This document shows positions 1 through 8,086 of a stretch of DNA of 64,000 nucleotides, piece by piece. The stretch lies in the NCBI GenBank assembly GCA_029256575.1, contig JAQSXR010000007.1:1-64000 (forward strand), in the 5' to 3' direction. The stretch is from Clostridiales bacterium (GTDB lineage: Bacteria > Bacillota > Clostridia > Lachnospirales > JAQSXR01). Made by a program: the position numbers and the translations under genes. The notes under the pieces were generated by a model, which ran no database searches, was not told the DNA's origin, and was given only the letters and a program-made list of their open reading frames with translations. The stretch's first letter is position 1. Each line of letters opens with the position of its first letter.

Positions 1-9
1 TTTTGTGTG

Positions 10-1467
10 TTATTTATTTTTCTTTTTACTTGGTTTTTCTTCTTCATTTTTCAAAGCTTTTTTCTTCTTTGCAGGGGAAGAACTTTCATTTGCTGTAAAG
101 TCTATAAAGTCTTTATCTTCAACTTTTTGTGCTTTCAGTTTTGCTTTATTTTTAGCAACATCAAGTATTTCTAAATCTTTTACGCTAACTTTATCATTGT
201 CTACAAATTCTAACTCTTTTGCGCTATCCGTAGCATCTTCAAACAATTCTACTTCATTTACGCTTTGATTAACAACGTCTTCAATAAATTCTAGTTCACT
301 CACATTTTCAGTAGCTTCTTCTTCAAATCCGAGTTTATTTTCATTTGCATCATTTACAACATCATTCGTATCAAATTCCATCTCATTACTAACAGATTCA
401 TCTACGATATCATTTTTTTCTTTCTCTTGTGCTTCGCTCTTAATATCTATTTTATATCCTGTAAGTTTTGCGGCAAGTCGAGCATTCTGTCCTTCTTTTC
501 CAATTGCTAGAGACAATTGGAAATCAGGAACGATTACTTTTGCTGTCTTAATTGTATCATGTAATTCAACAGATACTACTTTTGCTGGGCTAAGTGCATT
601 TTCAATGAATTTAGCTGGATTCTCATCCCACACTACGATATCAATCTTTTCACCTTTTAATTCATTAACAATTGCATTTACTCTCTGTCCATTAACACCA
701 ACACAAGCACCTACAGGATCAACATCCTTATTTTTTGTATAAACAGAAATCTTTGTTCTTGAACCAGCTTCTCTTGCAACGCTCTTTATTTCAACTGTTC
801 CATCTTTAATCTCTGCTACTTCAAATTCAAATAGTCTCTTAACTAATTCTGGATGAGTTCTAGAAACAAAAACTTTTGGGCCTTTTGTTGTATCTTTTAC
901 TTCAACAACATAAACTTTAATACGTTCAGTAGGGTGATATCTCTCTGATTTAACTTGTTCATTCTCAGCAAGTGTTCCATCAACCTTACCAAGGTTCACA
1001 CTTAAATTCTTACCAACATAACGTTGAACAATTCCAGTAATTATATCTTTTTCTTTTGTTTGGTATTGTGTGTATAATGACTTTCTCTCTTCTTCTCTGA
1101 TTTTTTGAAGAATAACTTGTTTTGCCTTTTGTGCTGCAATTCTTCCAAAATCTTTCGGAGTTACTTCAATATTTGCAATGTCTCCAATTTGATAAGCGTT
1201 ATTAAACTTCTTTGCATCTTCAAGACTGATTTCGATTACATCATCTAATACTTCTTCAACTACTGCTTTTTCAGCATATACAACAACTTTACCATTTTCT
1301 CTGTTAATTAATACTCTAATGTTATCTGCTTTGTTGTATTGAGCTTTACAAGCTGCTACTAATGAGTTTTCCAAAGTTTCTAATAATACATCTTTACTAA
1401 TATCTTTTTCTTTTTCTAGTTGATTTAATGCCTCAATCAATTCTTGACCCATCTTATCTACACCCAT
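10..1467 (-). CDS. nusA: Transcription termination/antitermination factor NusA
   Basis: NusA binds RNA polymerase and nascent RNA and modulates pausing, intrinsic termination and rRNA antitermination. The 485-residue product has an N-terminal polymerase-binding region (about 1-125), an S1 domain (about 135-200) and two KH domains; the [13 protein letters not shown] motif of the last KH domain starts near residue 323. The ATG at 1467 has AAGGAGG about ten bases upstream. The gene lies 24 bases behind rimP, the usual Firmicutes pair. From about residue 344 the protein continues as a 142-residue acidic, low-complexity tail with quasi-repeats ([28 protein letters not shown]) and a lysine-rich end; most Firmicutes NusA proteins stop near the second KH domain. 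Confidence 0.95.
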   Translation of the reverse strand: MGVDKMGQELIEALNQLEKEKDISKDVLLETLENSLVAACKAQYNKADNIRVLINRENGKVVVYAEKAVVEEVLDDVIEISLEDAKKFNNAYQIGDIANIEVTPKDFGRIAAQKAKQVILQKIREEERKSLYTQYQTKEKDIITGIVQRYVGKNLSVNLGKVDGTLAENEQVKSERYHPTERIKVYVVEVKDTTKGPKVFVSRTHPELVKRLFEFEVAEIKDGTVEIKSVAREAGSRTKISVYTKNKDVDPVGACVGVNGQRVNAIVNELKGEKIDIVVWDENPAKFIENALSPAKVVSVELHDTIKTAKVIVPDFQLSLAIGKEGQNARLAAKLTGYKIDIKSEAQEKEKNDIVDESVSNEMEFDTNDVVNDANENKLGFEEEATENVSELEFIEDVVNQSVNEVELFEDATDSAKELEFVDNDKVSVKDLEILDVAKNKAKLKAQKVEDKDFIDFTANESSSPAKKKKALKNEEEKPSKKKNK

Positions 1468-1490
1468 TTTATAATATCCTCCTTATGCAA

Positions 1491-1958
1491 TTAGAATTCA
1501 AACGCGAGTCTAATTAAAGCTATTTCTTTTCTATTTATTTCTAGTATCTCATCATTTTCTAACATAATAGAAACTGTCTCCGGTGTATAACTCATTAATT
1601 CACCTTCAAAATTCTTTTGTTTATTTACAGCTTTATATAGCTTTATTTCAACGTTTTTCCCGATACTTCTCTTAAAATCTTTTTCTTTCTTTAGTGGTCT
1701 GTCTAGTCCTGGTGAACTTACCTCTAAAATAAATTGATCTTCTATTAAATCAGCTTCCTCTAATTTTAAGTCAATTGCTCTACTAACTAATTCGCAATCA
1801 ACTATATTAATTCCGCCTTCTTTATCAATATAGATTCTCAAATAATAGTTTGCACCTTCTTTTACATATTCAACGTCCACTAATTCAAAATTATTATCTT
1901 CAATTATCGGCTTTAGTAATTCTTCCGTTTTCTTAACGATGTTTTCTTTTGTTGACAT
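1491..1958 (-). CDS. rimP: Ribosome maturation factor RimP
   Basis: RimP is a cytoplasmic 30S assembly factor. The 155-residue product shows the family's N-terminal domain (FELVDVEYVKEG, then YLRIYIDKEGGI) and the conserved SSPGLDRPL motif, followed by the small C-terminal barrel. The frame stays open upstream to 2096, but the ATG at 1958 is chosen: it has AGAAAGGA at normal spacing and gives the usual family length and N-terminus, while the upstream extension runs through a promoter and a hairpin. It is the first gene of the rimP-nusA unit. Confidence 0.93.
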   Translation of the reverse strand: MSTKENIVKKTEELLKPIIEDNNFELVDVEYVKEGANYYLRIYIDKEGGINIVDCELVSRAIDLKLEEADLIEDQFILEVSSPGLDRPLKKEKDFKRSIGKNVEIKLYKAVNKQKNFEGELMSYTPETVSIMLENDEILEINRKEIALIRLAFEF

Positions 1959-2002
1959 ATATATATCCTTTCTAATAATATGACCTTTTAAAAAATTTCT
2001 TG

Positions 2003-2038
2003 CCATTATAACATCAAAGAGTGGGCTTACGCCCACTC
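2003..2038 (-). promoter_or_regulatory. Leader hairpin and second TGTTATAAT box before rimP
   Basis: In the rimP leader an 8-bp perfect stem (GAGTGGGC / GCCCACTC, four-base loop, 2019-2038) is followed on the minus strand by only a short T run and then by a second TGTTATAAT box near 2003-2011. The hairpin could be a weak terminator or attenuator, and the box a second start point; no good -35 hexamer is visible for it. Confidence 0.5.
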
Positions 2039-2067
2039 CTAATATTTTTCCACATTTCAACATTTTT

Positions 2068-2096
2068 ATTATAACACTACAATCCAATTTATGCAA
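2068..2096 (-). promoter_or_regulatory. Promoter of rimP-nusA
   Basis: On the minus strand a -35 TTGCAT (2091-2096) and a -10 TATAAT (2068-2073) are 17 bases apart. The -10 is preceded by TGT, an extended -10. Transcription would start near 2061, giving a leader of about 100 bases before rimP. Confidence 0.75.
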
Positions 2097-2167
2097 GTTT
2101 TATTTTCCTTTATTGTCTTTCTATTTAAACACTCTATTTTTATATAATTAACCATAAATATTGATAT

Positions 2168-5100
2168 TTACATAAAATCAAACAATGACATTTGATTTGC
2201 ATCAGGAAGTCCAGGAAGTAAACCAAGTTGCTTCATTGAATCAATTACTGTTGTTGATACTTTTGTCCTGTTCTTAAAATCTTCAACGGATAAGAATTTT
2301 GCACCCTTTGCAGCTTCTACTACTCCTTCAGCCGCCTTTTCCCCAAGTCCATCTATTGTACTGAGTGCTGGCATTATTTTGCCATCTATTATTTGAAATC
2401 GATTCGCATTCGCTGTGTATATATCGATTGGCATAAATTCGATGCCCCTTGCATACATTTCTTGAACAATTTTCATGTCCTTAATCGTATCTTTATCTTT
2501 TGCTGTTGGTTTATACGTAGGAGCCTCCATAATTTTTTTAACTTCTGCCATATGATACTCTAATCGCTCTTTTCCTAAACACATCGTTTCATAATTAAAA
2601 GCAGATGCTCGAATGCTAAAGAAGGTAGTATAATATTCTTTTGGATAATAAACTTTGAAATATGCAATTCGAATTGCCATCATTACATAGGCTACTGCAT
2701 GGGCTTTCGGGAACATGTATTTTATCTTTTTACAAGACCAAATGTACCATTCCGGTACGTTCGCATTATACATTGCATCTTCCCAATCAGCTTTTAAGCC
2801 TTTTCCTTTTCTAACACTCTCCATAATTGTAAAGGATAGGGATTTATCTACACCCATATGTATCAAGTATGTCATAATATCATCTCTTGTACAAATAATG
2901 CCACGGATATCTGCCTTGCCCTCTTGTATTAAAGTCTGTGCATTCCCAAGCCATACATCTGTTCCATGCGATAATCCAGAGATTCTTACCAAATCTGAAA
3001 AAGATTCTGGTTTCGTATCGATAAGCATCTGCATAACGAAATCCGTACCAAACTCAGGTATACCAAGTGCTCCAAGTGTATATCCCCCAAGATCTTCTGC
3101 CGTAACCCCTAATGCTTTTGGAGATTTAAAAAGTGACATTACTTTCTCATCATCCATTGGGAGCAATGTTGCATTTAATCCGGTTAAGTCTTCTAGCATC
3201 TTAATCATCGTTGGATCATCATGCCCTAGAATGTCTAATTTTAGTAAGTTATGATCAATTGAATGGTAATCAAAATGAGTTGTTATTGTCTTTGTTTCCA
3301 TATCATTTGCTGGTTTTTGAATTGGTGTAAAATTATATATTTCTTGGTCACGAGGTAATACAATGATTCCACCTGGATGTTGTCCGGTTGTTCTTCTAAC
3401 ACCAGTGCATCCACTTACTAACCTAGAAATCTCTGCATCCCTTTTTGGAACTCCTTTTTCTTCATAATAATTCTTAACATAGCCATAAGCAGTCTTCTCT
3501 GCCAAAGTGCCAATTGTCCCAGCTCTAAAAGCATATCCTTTGCCGAAAATCTCTTCCGTGTATTCATGTGCTTTACTCTGATATTCACCTGAAAAGTTAA
3601 GGTCAATATCAGGTTCTTTATCTCCTTTAAATCCTAAAAAGGTTTCAAACGGGATGTCGTGTCCTTCTTTGTTCAGTTTACAACCGCATTCTGGACATTC
3701 CTTATCTGGCATATCACAACCGGAACGCCCCGAATAACTCATAACGAATTCTGATTCAAAATCACTGTAATGACAATTTGGACAGTAATAATGTGCTGAC
3801 AATGGATTAACCTCTGTTATTCCAGCCATTGTGGCCGCAAATGACGATCCTACCGAACCTCTCGACCCTACCAAGTATCCATCTTCTAATGACTTCCAAA
3901 CTAGTTTTTGGGCTATTATATACATAACTGCAAAACCATTTGTTATAATCGAATGAAGTTCCCTCTCAAGTCTCTCAGAAACTTGTTGTGGAAGATTCGC
4001 CCCATAGAGTGAATGTGCTTTCTCATAGCAAATAGTTCTTAGGGTTTCATCTGAATTTTCAATTCGTGGTGGATATTTATCTTTCTGTACTGGCGATATT
4101 TTCTCAATCATATCTGCAATTAAATTTGTGTTTGTAATTACTACTTCTTCCGCTTTATCTTCACCTAGATACATAAACTCATTTAACATTTCTTCGGTAT
4201 TTCTAAAATAAAGTGGTGGCTGTTGGTCAGCATCCTTAAATTTTTGTCCAGCCATTATTAATCTACGGAATATTTCATCTTCTTTATCCATAAAATGCAC
4301 ATCACATGTCGCTACAACTGGTTTATTATATTCTTCACCAAGCTTTACAATAGCTCGGTTAATTTCTTTTAAATCCTCTTCTGTCTTTACTCTTGTTTTA
4401 TCTTCTCTAAGCATAAATGAATTATTCTCAATTGGTTGAATTTCATAATAATCATAATATTCAGCAAGTCTCATTACTGCATCTCTAGGTAGTTCATTTA
4501 ATATAGCCTGATACAGTTCACCCGCTTCACATGCAGACCCTAATATCAATCCTTCTCTATGTTCTTCAATTAGGCTCTTCGGCATCCTAGGACGCTTCTT
4601 GAAGTAATCGATATGAGAGTAAGATATAAGTTTATACAGATTTTTTAGTCCAATCTGATTCTTAACAAGAATGATTGCGTGATACATAGGCATTTTCATT
4701 ATCTCTTCTGGTGATACCTTATCCAATTTTGATAAATCAGCAAGTGTATTAATTTCTTTCAACTTTAGTCTTGATATAAAAATCAAGAATATATCAGCAG
4801 TCGCCTTTGCATCATCTACTGCTCTATGCGCATTTTCAAGAGATACTCCCAAATGATTTGCAACTGTTTTTAATTTATATCTACTTAACTCTGGTAATAA
4901 TTTTCTAGCAATGGTAACCGTATCTAAGATTGTAAAATTAGTTGCAATCCCAAATCTTTTTGCTCTCTCAAAGATAAATCCAGTATCAAATCTAGCGTTA
5001 TGGGCTACTAATACTGCTCCTTCACAAAATTCAAGAAATCCTGGTAAAACGTGGTCAATATGCGGTGCATTCACAACCATTTCATCATTGATACCCGTAA

Positions 5101-5899
5101 GCATTTCTATTTTATATGGAATTGGTCTATTTGGATTAACGAACTGCGAGTATCGTGCTACCTCTTTTCCACCTTGAATCTTAACTGCACCAATTTCTAT
5201 TATTTCATCCGATATTGCACTAAATCCAGTAGTCTCTATATCAAATACAACAAAAGTATCTTCAAATGTCTGACCCTTTGGATTCTTTACTAATTCCACT
5301 ACATCATCAACTAAATAGGCTTCTACACCATAAATAATCTTAAAATCATCACCCTTGTCAAGAGCATGATTTGCATCAGGGAAAGCTTGTACTACACCAT
5401 GGTCCGTTATTGCCACAGCTTTATGCCCCCATCTTTTCGCTTGTTTTACAAGATCTTGAGGTTCAATCGTTGCGTCCATATCACTCATCTTGGTGTGGGC
5501 ATGTAATTCAACACGCTTAACTTCCATTGTGTCAATTCTTTTCGTTGTAAAATCTGTTGAAAGCTTTAAGCCTCTTAGCATAATTACTATTTCTTTTGCA
5601 AATGAATCATATTGCGCTGCCCCTTTTACCTTGATAAAGCTACCTTTCTTCACGTCTTCCATAAGTAGCTCTATATCTGCAGGCAGAACAAACATCTTAA
5701 CCATTATAGAATCAGTAAAGTCTGTTAATCCCAACGTAACCAATATTTTATCCGTTTTTCTAAGTTCTCTTTGCTCAATTGAAATAATTTGACCTTTTAC
5801 CACTACATCGCCAATTTCTTGAACAATATCAACTAAATTAATTGCCTCTCCTTCAAAATTCTTACCATATATAAGGTTCGGATCCTCTGGAATTGTAAC
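2168..5899 (-). CDS. polC: DNA polymerase III PolC, main part (read in the -1 frame)
   Basis: This is the catalytic part of the Gram-positive replicative DNA polymerase PolC, with its built-in proofreading exonuclease. In order: the OB region (VVVKGQIISIEQRELRKTDK), the PHP domain (VELHAHTKMSD, AITDHGV) interrupted by the DnaQ-like exonuclease (FVVFDIETTGF, VAHNARFDTGF, HRAVDDAKAT), then the polymerase core (GSRGSVGSSFAAT, a CPNC/CPECGC zinc site, PDIDLNFSG). The first in-frame ATG is at 5803, but conserved PolC sequence (PEDPNLIYGKNFEG) continues upstream to about 5899, where the frame must be joined to the N-terminal part at 5833-6561. Joined there, the protein would be 1464 residues, normal for PolC. 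No second polC is visible in the window. Confidence 0.93.
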   Translation of the reverse strand, partial: VTIPEDPNLIYGKNFEGEAINLVDIVQEIGDVVVKGQIISIEQRELRKTDKILVTLGLTDFTDSIMVKMFVLPADIELLMEDVKKGSFIKVKGAAQYDSFAKEIVIMLRGLKLSTDFTTKRIDTMEVKRVELHAHTKMSDMDATIEPQDLVKQAKRWGHKAVAITDHGVVQAFPDANHALDKGDDFKIIYGVEAYLVDDVVELVKNPKGQTFEDTFVVFDIETTGFSAISDEIIEIGAVKIQGGKEVARYSQFVNPNRPIPYKIEMLTGINDEMVVNAPHIDHVLPGFLEFCEGAVLVAHNARFDTGFIFERAKRFGIATNFTILDTVTIARKLLPELSRYKLKTVANHLGVSLENAHRAVDDAKATADIFLIFISRLKLKEINTLADLSKLDKVSPEEIMKMPMYHAIILVKNQIGLKNLYKLISYSHIDYFKKRPRMPKSLIEEHREGLILGSACEAGELYQAILNELPRDAVMRLAEYYDYYEIQPIENNSFMLREDKTRVKTEEDLKEINRAIVKLGEEYNKPVVATCDVHFMDKEDEIFRRLIMAGQKFKDADQQPPLYFRNTEEMLNEFMYLGEDKAEEVVITNTNLIADMIEKISPVQKDKYPPRIENSDETLRTICYEKAHSLYGANLPQQVSERLERELHSIITNGFAVMYIIAQKLVWKSLEDGYLVGSRGSVGSSFAATMAGITEVNPLSAHYYCPNCHYSDFESEFVMSYSGRSGCDMPDKECPECGCKLNKEGHDIPFETFLGFKGDKEPDIDLNFSGEYQSKAHEYTEEIFGKGYAFRAGTIGTLAEKTAYGYVKNYYEEKGVPKRDAEISRLVSGCTGVRRTTGQHPGGIIVLPRDQEIYNFTPIQKPANDMETKTITTHFDYHSIDHNLLKLDILGHDDPTMIKMLEDLTGLNATLLPMDDEKVMSLFKSPKALGVTAEDLGGYTLGALGIPEFGTDFVMQMLIDTKPESFSDLVRISGLSHGTDVWLGNAQTLIQEGKADIRGIICTRDDIMTYLIHMGVDKSLSFTIMESVRKGKGLKADWEDAMYNANVPEWYIWSCKKIKYMFPKAHAVAYVMMAIRIAYFKVYYPKEYYTTFFSIRASAFNYETMCLGKERLEYHMAEVKKIMEAPTYKPTAKDKDTIKDMKIVQEMYARGIEFMPIDIYTANANRFQIIDGKIMPALSTIDGLGEKAAEGVVEAAKGAKFLSVEDFKNRTKVSTTVIDSMKQLGLLPGLPDANQMSLFDFM

Positions 5900-6561
5900 T
5901 TTTTTCTCATATTTATTTTGTTTGAGTCTTTCGAATTGGCATCCTTTGATGATTCGATAAATTCACCATTTTCATCCATATTCTTATCCCCTAATTCCGC
6001 CATTACCTTTGCTACCTCTTGCTCAAGCTTTTTCATATTCTTAGCTGAATATTTATTTGCTTCTTCTGTATTTACACATCGTACAATAATTGGGATATCA
6101 AATCTTTCCCTGAAAATTGTAGTTATGAATCTATTAACACTATCTGATTTTGTATCATGCAAAAAAGAGTTACCAATCGTAAAGGTTAATATCTCTCCTG
6201 TAATCTCATATTTCGCATTTTTTAACATTGTATACTCTACCGCACTAATAGCCTCTAGTTCCGCCAAAATGCTATCATAATATATTTCGAATAACTTTTC
6301 TGCAGAATATTGCTGAGATAGTTCATATCTTTCACAAATTCTAACCGTAAGTCCTAATTTTCCAAATAACTGTTCTTCCATTGCCTTCTCCATAAGGTTA
6401 ATATCCTTATAATGAAGTATTCGCTTACTAATAATATGAGCTGACAGCCTCATATCATGCTTATTAACCACAACATTACTAACCACAACCTGACCAAACA
6501 AATTAGTCAAATCCTGATCAACCTTCATCCCCTCAAACACTTCAAAAAACCCTTTATCCAT
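5833..6561 (-). CDS. polC: DNA polymerase III PolC, N-terminal part (0 frame)
   Basis: This frame encodes the N-terminal domain of PolC. It starts at ATG 6561 (a weak, distant GGAAGAAG lies upstream) and is PolC-like for about 215 residues. After residue 221 the sequence becomes unrelated (RIRTLYMVRILKERQLI) and stops at 5833. The PolC continuation lies in the -1 frame. Both frames are open together only between the 0-frame stop at 5833 and a -1-frame stop near 5955, so the switch must lie in that interval; the A AAA AAG heptamer at 5899-5905 lies within it. The short 242-residue product would be a free N-terminal domain if ribosomes do not shift. Alternatively the sequence lacks one A of a homopolymer. 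Confidence 0.88.
   Translation of the reverse strand: MDKGFFEVFEGMKVDQDLTNLFGQVVVSNVVVNKHDMRLSAHIISKRILHYKDINLMEKAMEEQLFGKLGLTVRICERYELSQQYSAEKLFEIYYDSILAELEAISAVEYTMLKNAKYEITGEILTFTIGNSFLHDTKSDSVNRFITTIFRERFDIPIIVRCVNTEEANKYSAKNMKKLEQEVAKVMAELGDKNMDENGEFIESSKDANSKDSNKINMRKKLQFQRIRTLYMVRILKERQLI
5899..5905 (-). other. Frame junction of polC: A AAA AAG heptamer
   Basis: The minus strand reads A AAA AAG with codons AAA AAG in the frame of the N-terminal part. A one-base backward slip gives GTT ACA ATT CCA GAG, which is the PolC frame. This is the same heptamer type used at the dnaX programmed frameshift of E. coli. Adding one A to the run would give the identical protein, so an indel or homopolymer miscall explains it equally well. 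I see no Shine-Dalgarno-like stimulator upstream and only weak pairing downstream. Confidence 0.6.
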
Positions 6562-6611
6562 ACACTCTCACTTCTTCCCATCATTCATCATCCCAAGAAT
6601 CTACATTTACA

Positions 6612-6675
6612 GTTCCTTGTTCCTTGTTCCTTGTTCCTTGTTCCTTGTTCCTTAATTCCTTGTTCCTTAATTCTT
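6612..6675 (+). repeat. Heptanucleotide tandem repeat upstream of polC
   Basis: Six perfect tandem copies of GTTCCTT (6612-6653) are followed by imperfect copies AATTCCTT, GTTCCTT, AATTCTT. On the polC strand this reads as repeats of AAGGAAC. It lies 51-114 bases upstream of the polC start, between the gene and a long hairpin element. Confidence 0.9.
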
Positions 6676-6713
6676 GTTATCTTATCCCTTACATCTTTTA
6701 TGTATTCCATAAA

Positions 6714-6984
6714 GTTCTTAACACGCATGAGATAGGTTGAATTTTCTTGTACCCTCATACATATAATTCTTCGCAAGCTTTCGATAGCCATTTGCATATG
6801 TTTTTCCTTTGAATACACAATCTTGGATTTGTCCGCGGTAAGCAGACGCTCTTAGTCTGCATACCACGCACAAATCCAAGATTGTGGAGGCAAGAGAAAA
6901 ACATGCAAATCTATCGAAAGCCCGCGAAGATAAGAACCAACCAGGGTACAACAAAATCCAACCTATCTCATGCGTGTTAAGAAC
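6714..6984 (-). repeat. Long hairpin element, copy 1
   Basis: A 271-bp inverted repeat fills most of the ispG-polC gap. The outer arms 6714-6739 and 6959-6984 are 26 bp and perfectly complementary. Inner helices pair CTTGTACCC with GGGTACAA (one strand shifted) and GCTTTCGATAG with CTATCGAAAGC. A 17-bp perfect helix pairs 6816-6832 with 6870-6886, and the apex pairs GCAGAC (6842-6847) with GTCTGC (6855-6860). Blocks 6794-6822 and 6880-6915 are identical to blocks of copy 3. I see no ORF of its own and no transposase nearby. It could be a structured RNA domain or a MITE-like element. Confidence 0.8.
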
Positions 6985-7012
6985 CCATCCGCTTCATATT
7001 TATTTCATTCAA

Positions 7013-8068
7013 TTATATAAAGCTCTTAATCTCAGCCTCTAGCTCCTGCAACAAGTCCTTCTCAGGAACTTTTCGAAGGATCTTTCCCTTTTTAAAGATT
7101 ATTCCTTCTCCAATTCCACCAGCTACACCAAGGTCTGCTTCTCTTGCTTCCCCTGGTCCATTAACTGCACAACCCATTACTGCTATCTTAATATCCAAAT
7201 CTTTGTATTTCTCAGTTAACTCATCTACATCGTTCGCTAGTTTTATTAAATCGATAGAAGTTCTACCGCAGGTTGGACAAGATACTATTTCAATTCCGCC
7301 CTTTGCTAATCCTAGTGTTTTCAATATATATTTTGCTGACTTTATCTCTTCTACTGGATCTCCCGTTAAGGAAACTCTTATCGTATCGCCAATGCCTTGA
7401 TATAGAATAATACCAAGACCTACACTCGATTTAATATTTCCTTTCATTAAGGTACCTGATTCTGTTATTCCTACATGTAATGGGTAATTCGTCTTTTGTG
7501 ATATTATTTCATGAGCCTTTACACACATTAATACGTCAGAGGCCTTTATACTAATGACAAGATTATCATATCCCATATCTTCAATAATTTTTACATTATT
7601 CAATGCACTTTCTACTAATGCTTCCGGTGTTACATGGCCATATTTTTCTATAAGATGTTTTTCAACTGAGCCACTATTTACACCTACTCGAATTGGTATG
7701 TTACATTCTTTTGCTTTTTTTACAACTGCTTCAACTTTATCTATAGATCCAATGTTACCAGGATTTATCCTTATTTTATCAGCACCATTTTCAATTGCTA
7801 GAATCGCTAATTTGTAATCAAAATGAATATCCGCAACTAGAGGGATATGAATTCTCTTCTTGATTTCTTTGAGTGCATGCGCTGCCTCTATGTTTGGTAC
7901 GGTGCATCTAATAATATCGCAGCCAACTGCTTCAAGTCTTAATATCTGTTCTACGGTTGCTTCTATATTTTCTGTTTTTGTATTTGTCATCGATTGAATA
8001 AGTATTGGGTTTCCACCACCTATAACTCTATTCCCAATATTTATAATTTTTGAATTATCTCTATGCAT
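7013..8068 (-). CDS. ispG: 4-hydroxy-3-methylbut-2-en-1-yl diphosphate synthase (IspG/GcpE)
   Basis: This iron-sulfur enzyme of the MEP isoprenoid pathway converts methylerythritol cyclodiphosphate to HMBPP. The 351-residue product shows the TIM-barrel start (GGGNPILIQSMTNT), the cluster ligands Cys264 and Cys267 (CPTCGRTSID) and Cys300 (MGCAVNGPGEA), and the usual C-terminal ADLGVAGG. The ATG at 8068 follows a GAGGGA site. It lies 18 bases behind rseP and close to dxr, another MEP gene, in one operon. In B. subtilis proS sits at this position before polC. Copy 1 of the long hairpin begins 28 bases after its stop. Confidence 0.96.
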   Translation of the reverse strand: MHRDNSKIINIGNRVIGGGNPILIQSMTNTKTENIEATVEQILRLEAVGCDIIRCTVPNIEAAHALKEIKKRIHIPLVADIHFDYKLAILAIENGADKIRINPGNIGSIDKVEAVVKKAKECNIPIRVGVNSGSVEKHLIEKYGHVTPEALVESALNNVKIIEDMGYDNLVISIKASDVLMCVKAHEIISQKTNYPLHVGITESGTLMKGNIKSSVGLGIILYQGIGDTIRVSLTGDPVEEIKSAKYILKTLGLAKGGIEIVSCPTCGRTSIDLIKLANDVDELTEKYKDLDIKIAVMGCAVNGPGEAREADLGVAGGIGEGIIFKKGKILRKVPEKDLLQELEAEIKSFI

Positions 8069-8086
8069 TTTATTATCCCTCGATTC

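Noticed and set aside
2715-3254. 179-codon plus-strand frame and many similar long plus-strand frames
   Set aside because: They are antisense to strongly supported genes (here polC) and have compositions expected from shadow frames.
6588-6818. 76-residue open frame upstream of polC on the minus strand
   Set aside because: Its C-terminal half is only the translated GTTCCTT repeat (KEQGTRN repeats) and its start lies inside the arm of the long hairpin. No ribosome site or family resemblance.
6714-6984. Insertion sequence remnant
   Set aside because: No transposase remnant, no conserved terminal repeats shared with the other copies, and no clear target duplication. A non-autonomous element cannot be fully excluded.
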